Source: Methanothermus fervidus DSM 2088 (lineage in GTDB: Archaea > Methanobacteriota > Methanobacteria > DSM-2088 > Methanothermaceae). From it: DNA of 64,000 nt. Location: positions 280,001-344,000 of the forward strand of contig CP002278.1 in NCBI GenBank assembly GCA_000166095.1, read 5' to 3'. The stretch's first letter is position 1, and the number at the start of each line of letters is the position of its first letter. The position numbers and the translations under genes are program-made. Under the pieces are notes generated by a model that saw nothing but the letters and a program-made list of their open reading frames with translations, did no database searches and was not told the origin of the DNA. Shown piece by piece: positions 8,926-19,942 of the stretch.

Positions 8926-9999
8926 ATGATGGAAGCAAAACTAGTATTGGAAGATGGTACAGTTATACATGGAAAAGGTTTTGGTAGTGAAACAACAAAA
9001 TTTGGAGAATTAATATTTTGTACATCCATGACAGGCTACGTGGAATCACTTACAGATCCATCATATAAAGGACATATATTAATGATGACTTATCCATTAA
9101 TAGGAAATTACGGTGTAAATCCTGAATGGTATCAATCTGATGGTATAAAGGCAGAAGGTTTAGTCATTAGAGAACTATGTCAACAACCTTCTCATTATGC
9201 ATGTGAAAGTAATTTATCAAAATTTTTGGAAGATTATGGAATTCCAGGAATATGTGAAGTCGATACGAGAGCATTGACAATTAAAATAAGAAAAATTGGA
9301 AGCTTAAAAGGAGCTATAAGTACAGAAGATATTTCAGACAAAGAATTATTAAGTATGGTACGTGAATATCCTGATATTACTGAAATAGATCTTGTTGATG
9401 AAGTATCAACTAAAAAACCTAAATTTTTTGGTGAAGGAAATAGAACTTTAGTAATTTTAGATTGTGGTGTCAAAAGAAACATAATAAGATCTTTTGTTGA
9501 AAGAAAAACACAAGTAATTTTGCTTCCTTATCATGCCGCGCCGACCGAAATATTAGAATATGATCCAGACGCTGTTTTAGTCTCAAACGGTCCTGGAGAT
9601 CCTAGAAGAGTAAAGAATGTCATTTACACAATTAAAAAATTGTCAAACAAATTACCTATTTTTGGAATATGCTTAGGTCATCAACTAATTTCTTTAGCTT
9701 TTGGAGCTAAAATATTTAAAATGAAATTTGGACACAGAGGATCAAATCATCCTGTAAAAGACATTGAAAGTGGAGAGGTATATATAACTTCACAAAATCA
9801 TGGTTTTGCTGTGGATATTTCATCTTCAGATCTCCCAATAGAAATAACACAAATTAATCTTAATGATGGTACTATAGAAGGCATTAAACATAAAGAATTA
9901 CCGATATTGAGTGTCCAATATCATCCAGAGGCTGGTCCTGGACCATATGATACTAGGTGGTTATTTGACAAATTTATTAAGATTATGGATGAATATTGA
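8926..9999 (+). CDS. carA: Carbamoyl-phosphate synthase small subunit (glutaminase)
   Basis: 357 residues, normal. It hydrolyses glutamine and passes ammonia to CarB for carbamoyl phosphate (pyrimidines and arginine). The N-terminal CPSase domain includes [19 protein letters not shown]; the class I amidotransferase domain has VSNGPGDP, the nucleophile Cys249 in GICLGHQ and the catalytic His in [10 protein letters not shown]. Start ATG at 8926 or 8929 (consecutive ATGs), with GTGAT immediately before. It precedes carB by nine bases, forming a carAB operon, perhaps with rimI. Confidence 0.97.
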   Translation: MMEAKLVLEDGTVIHGKGFGSETTKFGELIFCTSMTGYVESLTDPSYKGHILMMTYPLIGNYGVNPEWYQSDGIKAEGLVIRELCQQPSHYACESNLSKFLEDYGIPGICEVDTRALTIKIRKIGSLKGAISTEDISDKELLSMVREYPDITEIDLVDEVSTKKPKFFGEGNRTLVILDCGVKRNIIRSFVERKTQVILLPYHAAPTEILEYDPDAVLVSNGPGDPRRVKNVIYTIKKLSNKLPIFGICLGHQLISLAFGAKIFKMKFGHRGSNHPVKDIESGEVYITSQNHGFAVDISSSDLPIEITQINLNDGTIEGIKHKELPILSVQYHPEAGPGPYDTRWLFDKFIKIMDEY

Positions 10000-10008
10000 G
10001 GTGTTATA

Positions 10009-13000
10009 ATGCCAAAATACAAAGATATTGATAGTGTACTAGTCATAGGCTCGGGTCCTATACAAATAGGGCAGGCAGCAGAATTTGATTATTCAGGATC
10101 ACAAGCTTGTAAATCTTTACGTGAAGAGGGTGTAAAAACAATCCTTGTTAATTCAAATCCGGCTACAATACAGACAGATTTGGAAATAGCTGACAAAATA
10201 TATTTAGAACCTTTGACACCAAAAATTGTTGCTAAAATAATAGAAAGAGAAAATCCTGATGCCTTACTTCCAACAATGGGCGGACAAACAGCGTTAAATG
10301 TTGCCACAAAGCTATCAGAAATGGGGGCACTTAAAGATATAAAAGTTATAGGGTCATCAATTGAAACAATACAAAGAGTTGAAGATCGTGAAATGTTCGC
10401 TAATTTTATGAAAAAAATTGGTGAACCTGTACCTAAATATAGGGCTGTAAATTCTGTTGAAGAAGCATTTGAAGCCGTTGAAGAAATAGGATTCCCAGTT
10501 ATAGTACGTCCTGCATACACCCTTGGAGGAACTGGCGGTGGAGTAGCTAAAAATAAAAAAGAGCTTGAAGAAGTAGTTTCTCATGGACTTAAGATGAGTC
10601 TCGTAAATCAAGTTTTAATAGATCAATCCGTCATTGGATGGAAAGAGTTTGAATATGAAGTGATGAGAGATAGAAAGGGCACATGTATCACTGTATGTAA
10701 TATGGAGAATGTAGATCCTATGGGTATTCATACAGGTGAAAGTATAGTAGTTGCTCCAGCCCAGACTCTAAGCGATGAAGATAATCAAAAACTACGTAGT
10801 GCTGCATTAAAAATAATAGATGCATTAGGTATAGAAGGTGGATGTAATATTCAATTTGCATTAAATCCTGAAACTGGAGATTATTTAGTAATAGAGGTGA
10901 ACCCAAGAGTTAGTAGAAGTAGTGCTTTAGCTTCTAAAGCCACTGGATATCCAATAGCAAAAATAGCTGCAAAAATTGCTATTGGACTTACATTAGATGA
11001 AATTCAAAATGATATTACAAAAGAAACTCCTGCTTCTTTTGAACCTACTTTGGATTATGTTGTAACAAAAATACCAAGGTGGCCGTTTGACAAATTTAGA
11101 GAAATAGACAGAAGAATAGGAGTTCAAATGAAATCTACAGGAGAAGTAATGGCAATTGGACGCACAATTGAAGAATCTTTCCATAAAGCAATAAGATCTC
11201 TAGATATAGGAAAAGAAGGATTTTATGATACAAATGTAACTGAAGAAGATTTGAAATATCCAACCGATAAAAGATTATTTAAGATATATTCTGCATTAAA
11301 AAAAGGTTGGAGTATTGAAAAAATTCACAAACTTACAAAAATTGACAAATTTTTCTTGTATAAAATTTTGAACATAGTTAAGTTTGAAAAAAAATTAACT
11401 AAAAAATCTATTAAAGATCCCAAGATTCTTCGCAAAGCAAAGAGGATGGGATTTTCTGATAAAAAATTAGCTGAGATATGTAATGTAAGTGAAAGATACA
11501 TTAGGAAATTAAGAAGAAAATATGGCATAAGACCTGCATATAAAATTGTTGATACATGTGCCGCAGAATTTGAAGCTAAAACTCCATATTATTACAGTAC
11601 TTATGATGATGTTGATGAAGTAGAGGTAAGTGATAAAAATAAGGTGTTAATAATTGGATCAGGACCTATAAGAATAGGACAAGGAATAGAATTTGATTAT
11701 TGTTGTGTACATGCAGCTTTAGCACTTAAAAATGAAGGATTTGAAACTATAATGGTTAATAATAATCCAGAGACTGTTAGTACTGATTATGATGTGTCTG
11801 ACAAACTTTATTTTGAACCACTTACTGCAGAGGATGTTTTAGAAATAATTGAGAAGGAAAAACCTGATGGTGTTATTGTACAATTTGGTGGTCAAAGTTC
11901 CATAAATTTAGCTGAAGATTTGGAAAAAGAAGGGGTTAAAATATTAGGTACACCTTATGAAAGTATAGATAAAGTAGAAGATCGTGAGCGATTTACTAAA
12001 GTTTTAAAGAAGTTAGGTATACCACATCCGCCTTATGGAATTGCCAGATCATTTAAAGAAGCAAAGAAAATTGCAAAGAAAATAGGGTACCCTGTTTTAG
12101 TAAGACCTTCCTATGTTCTTGGTGGAAGGGCAATGGAAATTGTATATAATGATAAAGAACTTAAAGAATATATAGAAGAAGCTGTTAAGGTTTCTCCAAG
12201 ACATCCAATATTAATAGATAAATTTCTTGAGGATGCTATTGAGGTAGATGTTGATGCTTTATCTGATGGTGAGGATGTCTTTATAGCTGGAATAATGGAG
12301 CATATAGAAGAAGCTGGAGTCCACTCAGGAGATTCTGCTTGTGTAATACCTCCTCAAACTTTAAGTAAAGAAACTATTGAAACTATAGAAGAATATACTA
12401 GAAAACTAGCATTAGAGTTAAAAGTAGTTGGATTGATAAACATACAATATGCTGTTAAAAATGAAAATGGAAAACCTAAAGTATATGTGTTAGAAGCTAA
12501 TCCACGTGCAAGTCGTACAGTTCCATTTGTTAGTAAAGCAATTGGTATCTCTTTAGCTAAAATTGCGGCAATGCTAATGGTTGGTAAAAAATTATCTGAT
12601 TTTAACTTAAAAAATAGAAAACTTAAACATGTGGCTGTGAAAGAATCTGTTTTTCCATTTGTTAAATTGCCAGGGGCTGACGTAAGATTAGGTCCAGAAA
12701 TGAAATCCACAGGGGAAACTATGGGAATTGATAAAAATTTTGGATTGGCATATTATAAATCACAACTTGGGGCTGATATGAAAATCCCAACAAGCGGTAA
12801 TATATTAATTAGTGTTAAGGATTCTGATAAAGGAAAAATAAAAGATATTGTTAAAAAGGCTGAAAAACTAGGATTTAACATTATTGCAACAAAAGGAACT
12901 GCTGAAGCCATCAAAGATGTTGTAAAGAATGTTAAAGTTATAAATAAAGTAAGTGAAAAATCACCAAATATCAAAGATGCTTTATTAAATGGAGAGATCG

Positions 13001-13209
13001 ATTTAGTTATTAATACACCTCATGGTAAACGATCTATGGATGATGGATATATAATGCGTAGAATGGCTGTAGATTTGGGAATTCCATATATAACTACACT
13101 TGCTGGAGCCAGAGCAGCTTTAAATGCAATTGAAGCTGTTAAACAAGGTAAGATAAATGTTAAATCATTAAATGAATATCATAAAGAGCCGGACCCTGCA
13201 GTTACTTAA
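10009..13209 (+). CDS. carB: Carbamoyl-phosphate synthase large subunit
   Basis: 1066 residues, undivided (some methanogens split this gene). Two homologous ATP-grasp halves are visible, each opening with a GSGPIxIGQ-x-EFDY motif (near residues 14-26 and 546-560). They are separated by an oligomerisation domain and followed by a C-terminal MGS-like domain ([19 protein letters not shown]). It makes carbamoyl phosphate from bicarbonate, ammonia and two ATP. Start ATG at 10009 with GGTG upstream. The stop overlaps the convergent roadblock gene by eight bases. Confidence 0.98.
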   Translation: MPKYKDIDSVLVIGSGPIQIGQAAEFDYSGSQACKSLREEGVKTILVNSNPATIQTDLEIADKIYLEPLTPKIVAKIIERENPDALLPTMGGQTALNVATKLSEMGALKDIKVIGSSIETIQRVEDREMFANFMKKIGEPVPKYRAVNSVEEAFEAVEEIGFPVIVRPAYTLGGTGGGVAKNKKELEEVVSHGLKMSLVNQVLIDQSVIGWKEFEYEVMRDRKGTCITVCNMENVDPMGIHTGESIVVAPAQTLSDEDNQKLRSAALKIIDALGIEGGCNIQFALNPETGDYLVIEVNPRVSRSSALASKATGYPIAKIAAKIAIGLTLDEIQNDITKETPASFEPTLDYVVTKIPRWPFDKFREIDRRIGVQMKSTGEVMAIGRTIEESFHKAIRSLDIGKEGFYDTNVTEEDLKYPTDKRLFKIYSALKKGWSIEKIHKLTKIDKFFLYKILNIVKFEKKLTKKSIKDPKILRKAKRMGFSDKKLAEICNVSERYIRKLRRKYGIRPAYKIVDTCAAEFEAKTPYYYSTYDDVDEVEVSDKNKVLIIGSGPIRIGQGIEFDYCCVHAALALKNEGFETIMVNNNPETVSTDYDVSDKLYFEPLTAEDVLEIIEKEKPDGVIVQFGGQSSINLAEDLEKEGVKILGTPYESIDKVEDRERFTKVLKKLGIPHPPYGIARSFKEAKKIAKKIGYPVLVRPSYVLGGRAMEIVYNDKELKEYIEEAVKVSPRHPILIDKFLEDAIEVDVDALSDGEDVFIAGIMEHIEEAGVHSGDSACVIPPQTLSKETIETIEEYTRKLALELKVVGLINIQYAVKNENGKPKVYVLEANPRASRTVPFVSKAIGISLAKIAAMLMVGKKLSDFNLKNRKLKHVAVKESVFPFVKLPGADVRLGPEMKSTGETMGIDKNFGLAYYKSQLGADMKIPTSGNILISVKDSDKGKIKDIVKKAEKLGFNIIATKGTAEAIKDVVKNVKVINKVSEKSPNIKDALLNGEIDLVINTPHGKRSMDDGYIMRRMAVDLGIPYITTLAGARAALNAIEAVKQGKINVKSLNEYHKEPDPAVT

Positions 13210-13549
13210 GGAAATCCTTTATCCTCTCAGCACTCCTTCTCATCTCCAACCTTATTAATCCCAAATTAACATCCTCATCTGTCAAAACGACCAATATTCC
13301 TTCACCAACATCCTTCATAAGCATTTTTCCTCTTGATCCTTCAATCATTACCTGTTCCAAAGGTTCCTGTTTTAATTCTTCAACAGATTCCTTTGCAGCC
13401 CCAAAAATAACTGATGACCTTGCAGCAACAATTTCAGCATCCATATCTGAACCCAATTCACTCTCAATTATCAATCCATCCTTACCAACAACCAACGACC
13501 CATTAACACCATCTATTCTGGTTAAATCTCTTAACACTCTTGAGATCAT
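13202..13549 (-). CDS. Roadblock/LC7 domain protein
   Basis: 115 residues forming a single roadblock/LC7 domain: an N-terminal helix ([32 protein letters not shown]), a helix around [22 protein letters not shown] and strands in [35 protein letters not shown]. Such small proteins act as dimeric regulators of Ras-like GTPases (MglB type) or, in archaea, have unknown partners. ATG start at 13549 with GGGAG upstream. No small GTPase gene is adjacent; it lies divergently beside the DUF1611-SepF-MinD group, so a role in cell organisation is possible but speculative. Confidence 0.88.
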   Translation of the reverse strand: MISRVLRDLTRIDGVNGSLVVGKDGLIIESELGSDMDAEIVAARSSVIFGAAKESVEELKQEPLEQVMIEGSRGKMLMKDVGEGILVVLTDEDVNLGLIRLEMRRSAERIKDFLK

Positions 13550-13617
13550 TTTACTCCCTCTAAAATCTTTTTATTGTTGATGTAATAATATTTATTTTAT
13601 CATGAAATTAAAATAAT

Positions 13618-14721
13618 TTGGTAGGTATACAACAAACTAAGGGTGGTTCTTTGTTTACAATATCATCAGTTGAAGAGTTATGGGAACTTAATCCATTTAT
13701 AGTAGTTGGATGTGGAGGTGGAGGAGAAAAATTTGCAAGTTTTGAAGGAGTGGAAACTGTAGGTTTTGTAGATGATGATCCAAAGAAACAAGGGAAAAAA
13801 TTTTGTGGACTAAAAATACATTCAAGTTTAGAATATTTATTAAAAACAACAGATGCTAAAAGTGTTGCTATAATGTTGCCAATAGGTGCTGAAGCTTCTG
13901 CATTAAGATATGCTGTACAAGCTATCGAGCATGGTAAAAATGTAGTAACATCGTTTAGGTCCCTACCATTGTCTGAAAATCCTTCATTAGTAAAACTGGC
14001 ACAAGAAAGAAATGTTGTTATAAAAGAAATAAGTCCTAGGTTAGACAATGTAAAAAAGATTTTTGGAGTTGCACCTTCTAAATGTACAGAAGTTTTACCT
14101 AAAATAACTTATAAACATAAATCTCCTGTTGTATATGTTGGAGGTACTTCACAAGAATGTGGAAAACGCACAACTACAAGATTATTAGGAAAGGAAGCTA
14201 AAAAAAGAGGTATAAATGCGGCGGTGATTTCAACTGACGAGATGGGGATAGAAAGAGATATAGATTTTAATTTCAGAGCAGGTAGCCTATCAGCTATGGA
14301 TGTAGCTTCAGCTGTCATGGGCGCAATAAAATATATAGAAGAAAAAAAAGATCCCGACATAATTTTTGTTGAAAGTCAAGCAAGCTTAACAGAAAGAGGG
14401 AATCCGCACCCAAGAGGATTGTCAGCCTCAATACTCATAGGATCAAGTCCGGATGTTACAGTTTTATGTCATCGTCCAAATCACCCATTTAGAAAACCTC
14501 GTGGTATAAAAGATGAAATAAGAGCTATAGAGGCATTAGAGCCTACTAAAGTAATTGCTATTTCTTTAAATCTTCGAAATATAGTGAAAAAAGAAGATTT
14601 AATTCAAAAATATAAAGAAAGGTATAATTTACCTGTGTTTGATGTTAAGAATGATGGAGCATCTGAATTATTAGATATAATTCTGGAATATATAGGTGGG
14701 TCAAATGAAAAAATTAATTGA
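13618..14721 (+). CDS. DUF1611 family P-loop protein
   Basis: 367 residues with DUF1611 architecture: an N-terminal Rossmann-like part ([14 protein letters not shown], about 27-40; [14 protein letters not shown]) and a C-terminal P-loop-like domain with [18 protein letters not shown] (about 172-189), where a Cys-Gly-Lys replaces the classic GxGKT. Bacterial members have been described as amino-acid N-acetyltransferases (DgcN), but the archaeal function is unknown. The only in-frame start near the region is TTG at 13618, with stops upstream and no Shine-Dalgarno site. A TTTATTTTA box about 25 bases upstream would give a leaderless mRNA. It overlaps sepF by 17 bases. Confidence 0.8.
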   Translation: MVGIQQTKGGSLFTISSVEELWELNPFIVVGCGGGGEKFASFEGVETVGFVDDDPKKQGKKFCGLKIHSSLEYLLKTTDAKSVAIMLPIGAEASALRYAVQAIEHGKNVVTSFRSLPLSENPSLVKLAQERNVVIKEISPRLDNVKKIFGVAPSKCTEVLPKITYKHKSPVVYVGGTSQECGKRTTTRLLGKEAKKRGINAAVISTDEMGIERDIDFNFRAGSLSAMDVASAVMGAIKYIEEKKDPDIIFVESQASLTERGNPHPRGLSASILIGSSPDVTVLCHRPNHPFRKPRGIKDEIRAIEALEPTKVIAISLNLRNIVKKEDLIQKYKERYNLPVFDVKNDGASELLDIILEYIGGSNEKIN

Positions 14722-15058
14722 TACATTTAAAAAAAATTTGGGTTTAAATGAAGAAATTACAGAAAAAGAAGTTATAGTGCCAGAACATGAACCTTATAAA
14801 ATAATACTCTCAAAGATAACTACGGCAGAAGAGTTAGATGAACTTATTGATGAATTGATAGATGGAAACACGTTAATTTTAAATTTAGATTATTTAGAGA
14901 AAAATTTTCCTGAAGATGTTGAAAAAGTCGGCGAAAAAATAAAGGAAATAAAGAAAGAATTAGATATTGAAACTATATTACTATGTAAAAATGAAAAAGT
15001 ATTAATGATTACACCACCTGAAATCAAGATTGTCAAAAAATCTAGCCCTGGTGTTTAG
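14705..15058 (+). CDS. sepF: Archaeal cell division protein SepF
   Basis: 117 residues. The C-terminal SepF fold is recognisable ([28 protein letters not shown] and [20 protein letters not shown]). The N-terminus [13 protein letters not shown] is an amphipathic helix suited to membrane binding. Archaeal SepF anchors FtsZ to the membrane. I chose the ATG at 14705, with GGTGGG five bases upstream, over a GTG at 14696. It overlaps the DUF1611 gene and is followed directly by a DUF2226-like gene and minD. ftsZ is not in the window. Confidence 0.85.
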   Translation: MKKLIDTFKKNLGLNEEITEKEVIVPEHEPYKIILSKITTAEELDELIDELIDGNTLILNLDYLEKNFPEDVEKVGEKIKEIKKELDIETILLCKNEKVLMITPPEIKIVKKSSPGV

Positions 15059-15059
15059 T

Positions 15060-15896
15060 TTGGAATTACCTATAACAAGGCCAATTAAAGAGGGGTTTGG
15101 GGACGAAATAAATTTCAAAAAACTTCTGGAAAATTTGACAAAGGAAGAATTTACAGGTTTTATTAGAGTTACACATGGTTCTGATGAGGGTTACATTCTT
15201 TTTAAGAAAGGCTATCAGGTTGCCGCATCATACAGTTCGGATGTTAGGGAAAAAGCTTTAAATAAAATATTAGAAGTATCCAATGATGAAAAATCGTTTA
15301 TAGAAGTTTTTAAATTAAAAAATGATCAAATTGACTACTTAATAGATATAAACAAATTTTACAAATTAGATAAACCAGTTAAATATTCAGAATCAACTAG
15401 CAAGAAAAAATTGAAAAAAGAAAAAGCTGAAGTGAAGAAGGAGAAAGCTAAAAAAATAAAGAAAAGTAGTGTTAGTCGCGAAGAATTATTAAAGAAATAT
15501 CGTATAAAAGAATTAAATGAAGAAGAAGTTGAAAAGATTTTAGGTGAATTTCTACCAAAAAAGAAAAAGGAAGAAGTAAAGTCAAATAACATAAATATAA
15601 AATTGGATGAAATAAAGCCAAAATTAATTCAAAAAATAAAAAAATCGGTCTCTAACATTCCAAATATAAGGGATGTAAATGTTTTGTTGACTTTTGAAAA
15701 TAAACCTAATTTTAAAGGGAAAATTAAAATCGCTGCTAAATACAAAAGAGGATTATTATTGAAATTACAAGATGTAAAGGAGGAAATTAAAAAATTAAAA
15801 GAAAAAATTATAAACACTGTGGAAAAGATTCTTGTCGATGTTTTCGGCAGTGAAAAGATTCTTAAAAAAGTTGAGATCGAGGTAACAATAAGGTGA
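15060..15896 (+). CDS. DUF2226-like protein with basic linker
   Basis: 278 residues from TTG 15060, which has GGTG six bases upstream and lies directly after the sepF stop; earlier alternatives are GTG 15051 and TTG 15030. The N-terminal half ([39 protein letters not shown]) resembles DUF2226/DUF4388-like domains of methanogens. A Lys/Glu-rich linker (about 115-150) follows, then a C-terminal domain with a predicted helix-strand pattern. Function unknown. Its position between sepF and minD, four bases from minD, points to cell-division or positioning work. Confidence 0.72.
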   Translation: MELPITRPIKEGFGDEINFKKLLENLTKEEFTGFIRVTHGSDEGYILFKKGYQVAASYSSDVREKALNKILEVSNDEKSFIEVFKLKNDQIDYLIDINKFYKLDKPVKYSESTSKKKLKKEKAEVKKEKAKKIKKSSVSREELLKKYRIKELNEEEVEKILGEFLPKKKKEEVKSNNINIKLDEIKPKLIQKIKKSVSNIPNIRDVNVLLTFENKPNFKGKIKIAAKYKRGLLLKLQDVKEEIKKLKEKIINTVEKILVDVFGSEKILKKVEIEVTIR

Positions 15897-15900
15897 AAAA

Positions 15901-16677
15901 ATGACGAGAGTTATAGTTGTTGCTTCTGGAAAAGGCGGTGTTGGAAAAACTGTAGTTACAGCAAATTTAGGTGTTGCACTAGCAAAATTTGGTAAAAATG
16001 TTGTAATTTTAGATGCAGACGTTGCAATGGCTAACTTAGAATTGATTCTTGGAATGGAAGGAAAACCTGTTACATTACACAATGTTTTAGCTGGCGAAGC
16101 TCCAATAAAAGATGCTATTTATGAAGGACCAGAAGGTGTAAAAGTAATACCTGCAGGTATTTCTCTCAGTAGTCTTCGTAAAGTTAAATTAGAAAGATTA
16201 GAGAAAGTTTTGGAAGAATTGTTGGAAGAAACTGAAATATTGCTAATTGACGCACCTGCTGGGCTTGAAAAGGATGCAATTACAGCTTTAGCAGCTGCAG
16301 ATGAAGCCTTATTAGTAACAACGCCTGAAATTCCTTCAGTCAGTGATACACTCAAAACAAAAATTGTTGCATCAAAACTAGGCCTTGATATCTTAGGCGT
16401 TGTTATAAACAGATATCAAGATAATGACATGTTTTTAACTCCAGAAGAAGTTGAGAAAATATTGGAAACACCTGTTTTAGCAATAATACCTGAAGATCCT
16501 GAAGTTAGTAGAGCCAGTGCATTTGGAGAACCATTAGTTACTAAAAATCCAAAATCTCCAGCCGCAAATAGTATAATGAAATTAGCTGCAGATTTAATTG
16601 GTGAAAAATATAAACCAAAACTACCTGATAAGACAAGTGTTATTGAAAAATTAATTTCAGTTTTTAAAAGAAGGTGA
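15901..16677 (+). CDS. minD: MinD/ParA-type ATPase
   Basis: 258 residues. It has the deviant Walker A GKGGVGKT at about 10-17, [15 protein letters not shown], the Walker B region LLIDAPAGL and [10 protein letters not shown], as in MinD/ParA proteins that dimerise with ATP on membranes or DNA. The C-terminal [12 protein letters not shown] could be an amphipathic membrane-targeting helix, as in bacterial MinD. ATG start with AGGTGA upstream. It lies four bases after the DUF2226-like gene and six before the PfkB kinase; the sepF linkage favours a role in division or positioning. Confidence 0.92.
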   Translation: MTRVIVVASGKGGVGKTVVTANLGVALAKFGKNVVILDADVAMANLELILGMEGKPVTLHNVLAGEAPIKDAIYEGPEGVKVIPAGISLSSLRKVKLERLEKVLEELLEETEILLIDAPAGLEKDAITALAAADEALLVTTPEIPSVSDTLKTKIVASKLGLDILGVVINRYQDNDMFLTPEEVEKILETPVLAIIPEDPEVSRASAFGEPLVTKNPKSPAANSIMKLAADLIGEKYKPKLPDKTSVIEKLISVFKRR

Positions 16678-16683
16678 ATAATT

Positions 16684-17538
16684 TTGGATTTAGATGTTGT
16701 AAGTATTGGAAGCTGTAATATGGATATTATTTTAAGAGTACCATCATTTGTAGAGCCAGACAGTGAAATGTATGTAGAAAAAATATATATGCAACCAGGT
16801 GGCCCTGCTTTTAATTTTGCAGTTAACATGGCTCGTTTAAAATTTAATACATGGATAATAGCAAGAATAGGCATGGACAGATTTGGAGAGATAATTAAAA
16901 AAACTCTTAAAAAAGAAGGTGTGAATATCGAATATTTACAGGAATCAGAAATTCCTACAGGTGTAGCATTTATTAGTGTAGATAAAAAAGGTAGAAGATC
17001 TGTATATTCATATATGGGTGCAAATGCAACATTAGATTTCAGTAAAAAAGATATTAAACGTATCAAAACTGCTGATGTAGTATATTTATCTGGAACTTAT
17101 TGGGAAACTGCACTAAAAGTTTCTAAAAGAGCAAACATTTTTATCTATAATCCAGGATCTATTATAGCGAACTTTGGAACAAAAACATTGTCAAAAATTT
17201 TCAAGCACACCTATATTTTGTTTGCAAATGAAAAAGAATTGAAAAAACTTACAAATTTAAATATTGAAAAAGGTGCTAGAATTTTACTAGATTTAGGTGT
17301 GAAGATTGTTGTAATTACAAGAGGAAAAAAGGATGCAATTGCAATAACAGAAAATAAAATAGTTAGATGCCCAGCAAAAAAATTAAAGGTTGTAGATACA
17401 ACAGGAGCCGGCGATGCATTTGCGGCAGGATTTATAGCTAAATGGCTAAAAAATGAAAATTTAAAAAATTGTTTAAGATTTGGGCATCAAAAAGCAGCTC
17501 AATGTATAAAAAATTATGGATCAATGCAATTATCTTAA
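16684..17538 (+). CDS. PfkB-family sugar/nucleoside kinase
   Basis: 284 residues of the ribokinase/PfkB family. The first signature is in QPGGPAFNFAVNMARL (about 38-53) and the second is DTTGAGDAFAAGFI near 239-252, with the catalytic Asp in GAGDAF. Archaeal members phosphorylate nucleosides, ribose or fructose-6-phosphate; the substrate cannot be told from the sequence. TTG start at 16684, placed by AGGTGAATAAT just upstream. It ends the plus-strand series and converges with ppcA, two bases between stops. Confidence 0.9.
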   Translation: MDLDVVSIGSCNMDIILRVPSFVEPDSEMYVEKIYMQPGGPAFNFAVNMARLKFNTWIIARIGMDRFGEIIKKTLKKEGVNIEYLQESEIPTGVAFISVDKKGRRSVYSYMGANATLDFSKKDIKRIKTADVVYLSGTYWETALKVSKRANIFIYNPGSIIANFGTKTLSKIFKHTYILFANEKELKKLTNLNIEKGARILLDLGVKIVVITRGKKDAIAITENKIVRCPAKKLKVVDTTGAGDAFAAGFIAKWLKNENLKNCLRFGHQKAAQCIKNYGSMQLS

Positions 17539-17540
17539 AC

Positions 17541-18998
17541 TTAACCTAAGAATTTTCTAAGATTTGCAGCCTCAAGTATACTTTCTTTTATGCTATCTGT
17601 TCCATCTGTTGCTAAGAGATGATATATTTTTCTACTAATGTTTACATGTTTTCTATCTTCTTCAACTTCTGGGAAATGTTCTCTAACAGATTTTTTTAAA
17701 GAATCTGTTATAAGTGGAGATTCCCAGTCAAGATATTTTAATGCATCATAAAAATCTTTTTCAAAATTAACATATATATCGCTCAGAAAATCTATATCTT
17801 TCTCTGATAATGCATCAAAACCAAGAATTTCTGGTGGTACTCCAATAGAATACAACACACAGGTAAAGGTTATTGCTCTTGGTAATACAATATTTCCCAT
17901 TTTTCTAGAGTATCCAAAAAGACCTATATGCAGTTTTCTTTTTCTTCTACTAGGTACAAATCTAGATAACCTATTGATTATAGATGCAACATTTGTAATT
18001 TGTTTTTGATATTGTTCAGTATATTTATTTATGATATCTAGGGATTTTTCAATGTCAACAATGTCAGCATTTTTTTTCTTTTTTGATTTGAGTTTTTTAA
18101 TGGCCTTTGAAACATCGCTAGGTGGATTGTCATATTTAAATGAAGATTGAATTGTGAAAGTATGAACACTTGGGTATTCCGCTATAATTTGATCAACTGT
18201 TTTAGGTTTTAAATTTCCCCGGAAAGGAGCAGATCCAATTCCTATAATGGGATATATATCTATGGATATTTTTTCAGCTAGTTCATCTAACTTCATTAAT
18301 GCTATTTTATTCAATAACAAGGCAGAAATCATTCCATAATTCATGGCTGGGTCTGAACGTGCAAGAAAAACTCTTTGATATTCAAAATTTTTATCTCTAA
18401 GATAATTTTCTGTAATCTTATCAGAGTTTAACATTGATTTGTAATCCTCAAATAAAGGTATTACGTTTATTTCTTTAGGTTTAAAACTCCCAATCCATTC
18501 TTTTACAGTTATATCTTTCTTCCTAATTAACATCTTTTCTTTTCCAGCTACAAACTTCTTATAATAATAATATATCCTATTTAAATCATTGGCTGAAGTT
18601 GTCATTGGTAAAATTACTTCAAAAATAGGGGCAATATCTTCACCATAGAATACCTTTGCTGTATCGTAGGATCGAGGTATACTTTCCAATGTTTCAATTA
18701 AAATTTTAGATTCGGCTCTTTCTATTGCGGGATTTGGTACTCTTAATGTCAAAAATACATCTTTTCCTAATTTATTTTCTCTAAAGAATAATTCATATTT
18801 TGTTAAAAGTTTTTTTACTACATAGTTATCTACTTCTTTTCCTTCACAATCCCACATCTGTTCATCGCAACCCAAATGTGAAAAAACATAGTAAGTTTCT
18901 GTAACTTCATCTTCACCTTTTATTTCACTGTTAGGTGAAAAGAAAGGAGGGTTAACATTGTCAGGGTGTTGAGTACTCATACATCTTGGTATATACAT
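17541..18998 (-). CDS. ppcA: Archaeal-type phosphoenolpyruvate carboxylase
   Basis: 485 residues, the short archaeal PepcA form rather than the ~900-residue bacterial enzyme. It makes oxaloacetate from PEP and bicarbonate, feeding the partial citrate route of methanogens. The N-terminal CMSTQHPDN (about 6-14), IGSAPFRGNL, YDNPPSD and GLFGYSRKMG are family hallmarks. ATG start at 18998 with GGGTGA upstream. It is the last gene of the long minus-strand series beginning at purO. Confidence 0.95.
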   Translation of the reverse strand: MYIPRCMSTQHPDNVNPPFFSPNSEIKGEDEVTETYYVFSHLGCDEQMWDCEGKEVDNYVVKKLLTKYELFFRENKLGKDVFLTLRVPNPAIERAESKILIETLESIPRSYDTAKVFYGEDIAPIFEVILPMTTSANDLNRIYYYYKKFVAGKEKMLIRKKDITVKEWIGSFKPKEINVIPLFEDYKSMLNSDKITENYLRDKNFEYQRVFLARSDPAMNYGMISALLLNKIALMKLDELAEKISIDIYPIIGIGSAPFRGNLKPKTVDQIIAEYPSVHTFTIQSSFKYDNPPSDVSKAIKKLKSKKKKNADIVDIEKSLDIINKYTEQYQKQITNVASIINRLSRFVPSRRKRKLHIGLFGYSRKMGNIVLPRAITFTCVLYSIGVPPEILGFDALSEKDIDFLSDIYVNFEKDFYDALKYLDWESPLITDSLKKSVREHFPEVEEDRKHVNISRKIYHLLATDGTDSIKESILEAANLRKFLG

Positions 18999-18999
18999 T

Positions 19000-19407
19000 C
19001 TATTTCACCCTTTTCCCGCATTTTAATTTTAATTCTTTTTTTACTTCACTTTTTAGTTTTCTGAATTTTTCTCTGGTCTTTTCAAATTCCTTTAAATTTG
19101 TAATTAAAACTCCTTTCTTTAATTCTTCTTGCCTAGATGCAACAAGTTCATCTAAAGATATTAACATTCGTAGAATGCTCATATACAATTTTTTATATTG
19201 TCCAGGAGGTGTTATTTTTTCATAATCAAAAAATATTGATTCAATATTTTTCTTTAAAATATTTAAGTTTTCTATTTCATTTTCTCTTTCTGAAAGATCT
19301 TTTAAATTTTTGCTAAATGATTTTAACAAGGATAAAACTACATATGTAGTATCTGTAATAGTTTTTTGACTTTTTCTCAAAAATTGGCATTCAGTCATTT
19401 CAAACAT
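19000..19407 (-). CDS. Conserved helical protein of unknown function
   Basis: 135 residues from ATG 19407 (GTGAT four bases before it; a GTG at 19416 lies inside that site). The protein is almost wholly helical and charged, with DLSERENEIENLNILKKNIESIF and a C-terminal EKTREKFRKLKSEVKKELKLK. No motif is recognised. It ends one base before ppcA begins and follows the THUMP gene by 24 bases, so it is part of the same transcription series. A link to ppcA is only a matter of position. Confidence 0.7.
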   Translation of the reverse strand: MFEMTECQFLRKSQKTITDTTYVVLSLLKSFSKNLKDLSERENEIENLNILKKNIESIFFDYEKITPPGQYKKLYMSILRMLISLDELVASRQEELKKGVLITNLKEFEKTREKFRKLKSEVKKELKLKCGKRVK

Positions 19408-19431
19408 CTTAATCACTAGGAATAACTATGT

Positions 19432-19941
19432 TTAACTTTTGGCTTTAAAGAATTCATCAGGTTTTAAAACACTTATTCCTGTTATCTTACCCACAATTTC
19501 TATCTGAATAACCCATTTTCCATTTTTGTCTGGGATTAAGTTTAATTCATCTGTTAAAGCTTCTTCCACCTTTTCCACAACTTCATCTTTGTTTATTTCA
19601 CTTCCTCTTAAATCACATCTAACACTGAAAGTATCATTAGCCTTTACTTTTTTACGACATAAATTGACCACCTTATTGACAATACTGTTGATATTTGTTT
19701 TTACTACGGCTTCAATGGGGATAATTTTAGAAATATTTGGTAAATTTGCATTTGCTATTATTTTCACTGCTAATTTAGGATCCATCGTCAAATTTATTAA
19801 AAGAAGATTTGGAAAATTTGATTCTTTTATATCTAAAACTGGTTCATAATCTTTTAACAATAATTCTATCTCTTCTGATCCAACAATTTCTTCTCCTTTA
19901 CGACCAGCAAATGTAACCAAAAGATTAAATTTTGTACTAAT
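19432..19941 (-). CDS. Stand-alone THUMP-domain RNA-binding protein
   Basis: 169 residues if read from ATT 19941. THUMP-like features are SKIIPIEAVVKTNINSIVNKVVNLC, DTFSVRCDLRGSEINKDEVVEKVEEALTDEL and WVIQIEIVGKITGISVLKP. THUMP domains bind tRNA and stand-alone archaeal members resemble the Tan1 acetylation cofactor. The first canonical codon is TTG 19920, which has no Shine-Dalgarno site. In-frame ATT at 19941-19939 has GGAGGA six bases upstream and yields (M)STKFNLLVTFAGRKG, a natural N-terminus. The gene begins just after the bioY stop. Confidence 0.8.
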   Translation of the reverse strand: MSTKFNLLVTFAGRKGEEIVGSEEIELLLKDYEPVLDIKESNFPNLLLINLTMDPKLAVKIIANANLPNISKIIPIEAVVKTNINSIVNKVVNLCRKKVKANDTFSVRCDLRGSEINKDEVVEKVEEALTDELNLIPDKNGKWVIQIEIVGKITGISVLKPDEFFKAKS

Positions 19942-19942
19942 T

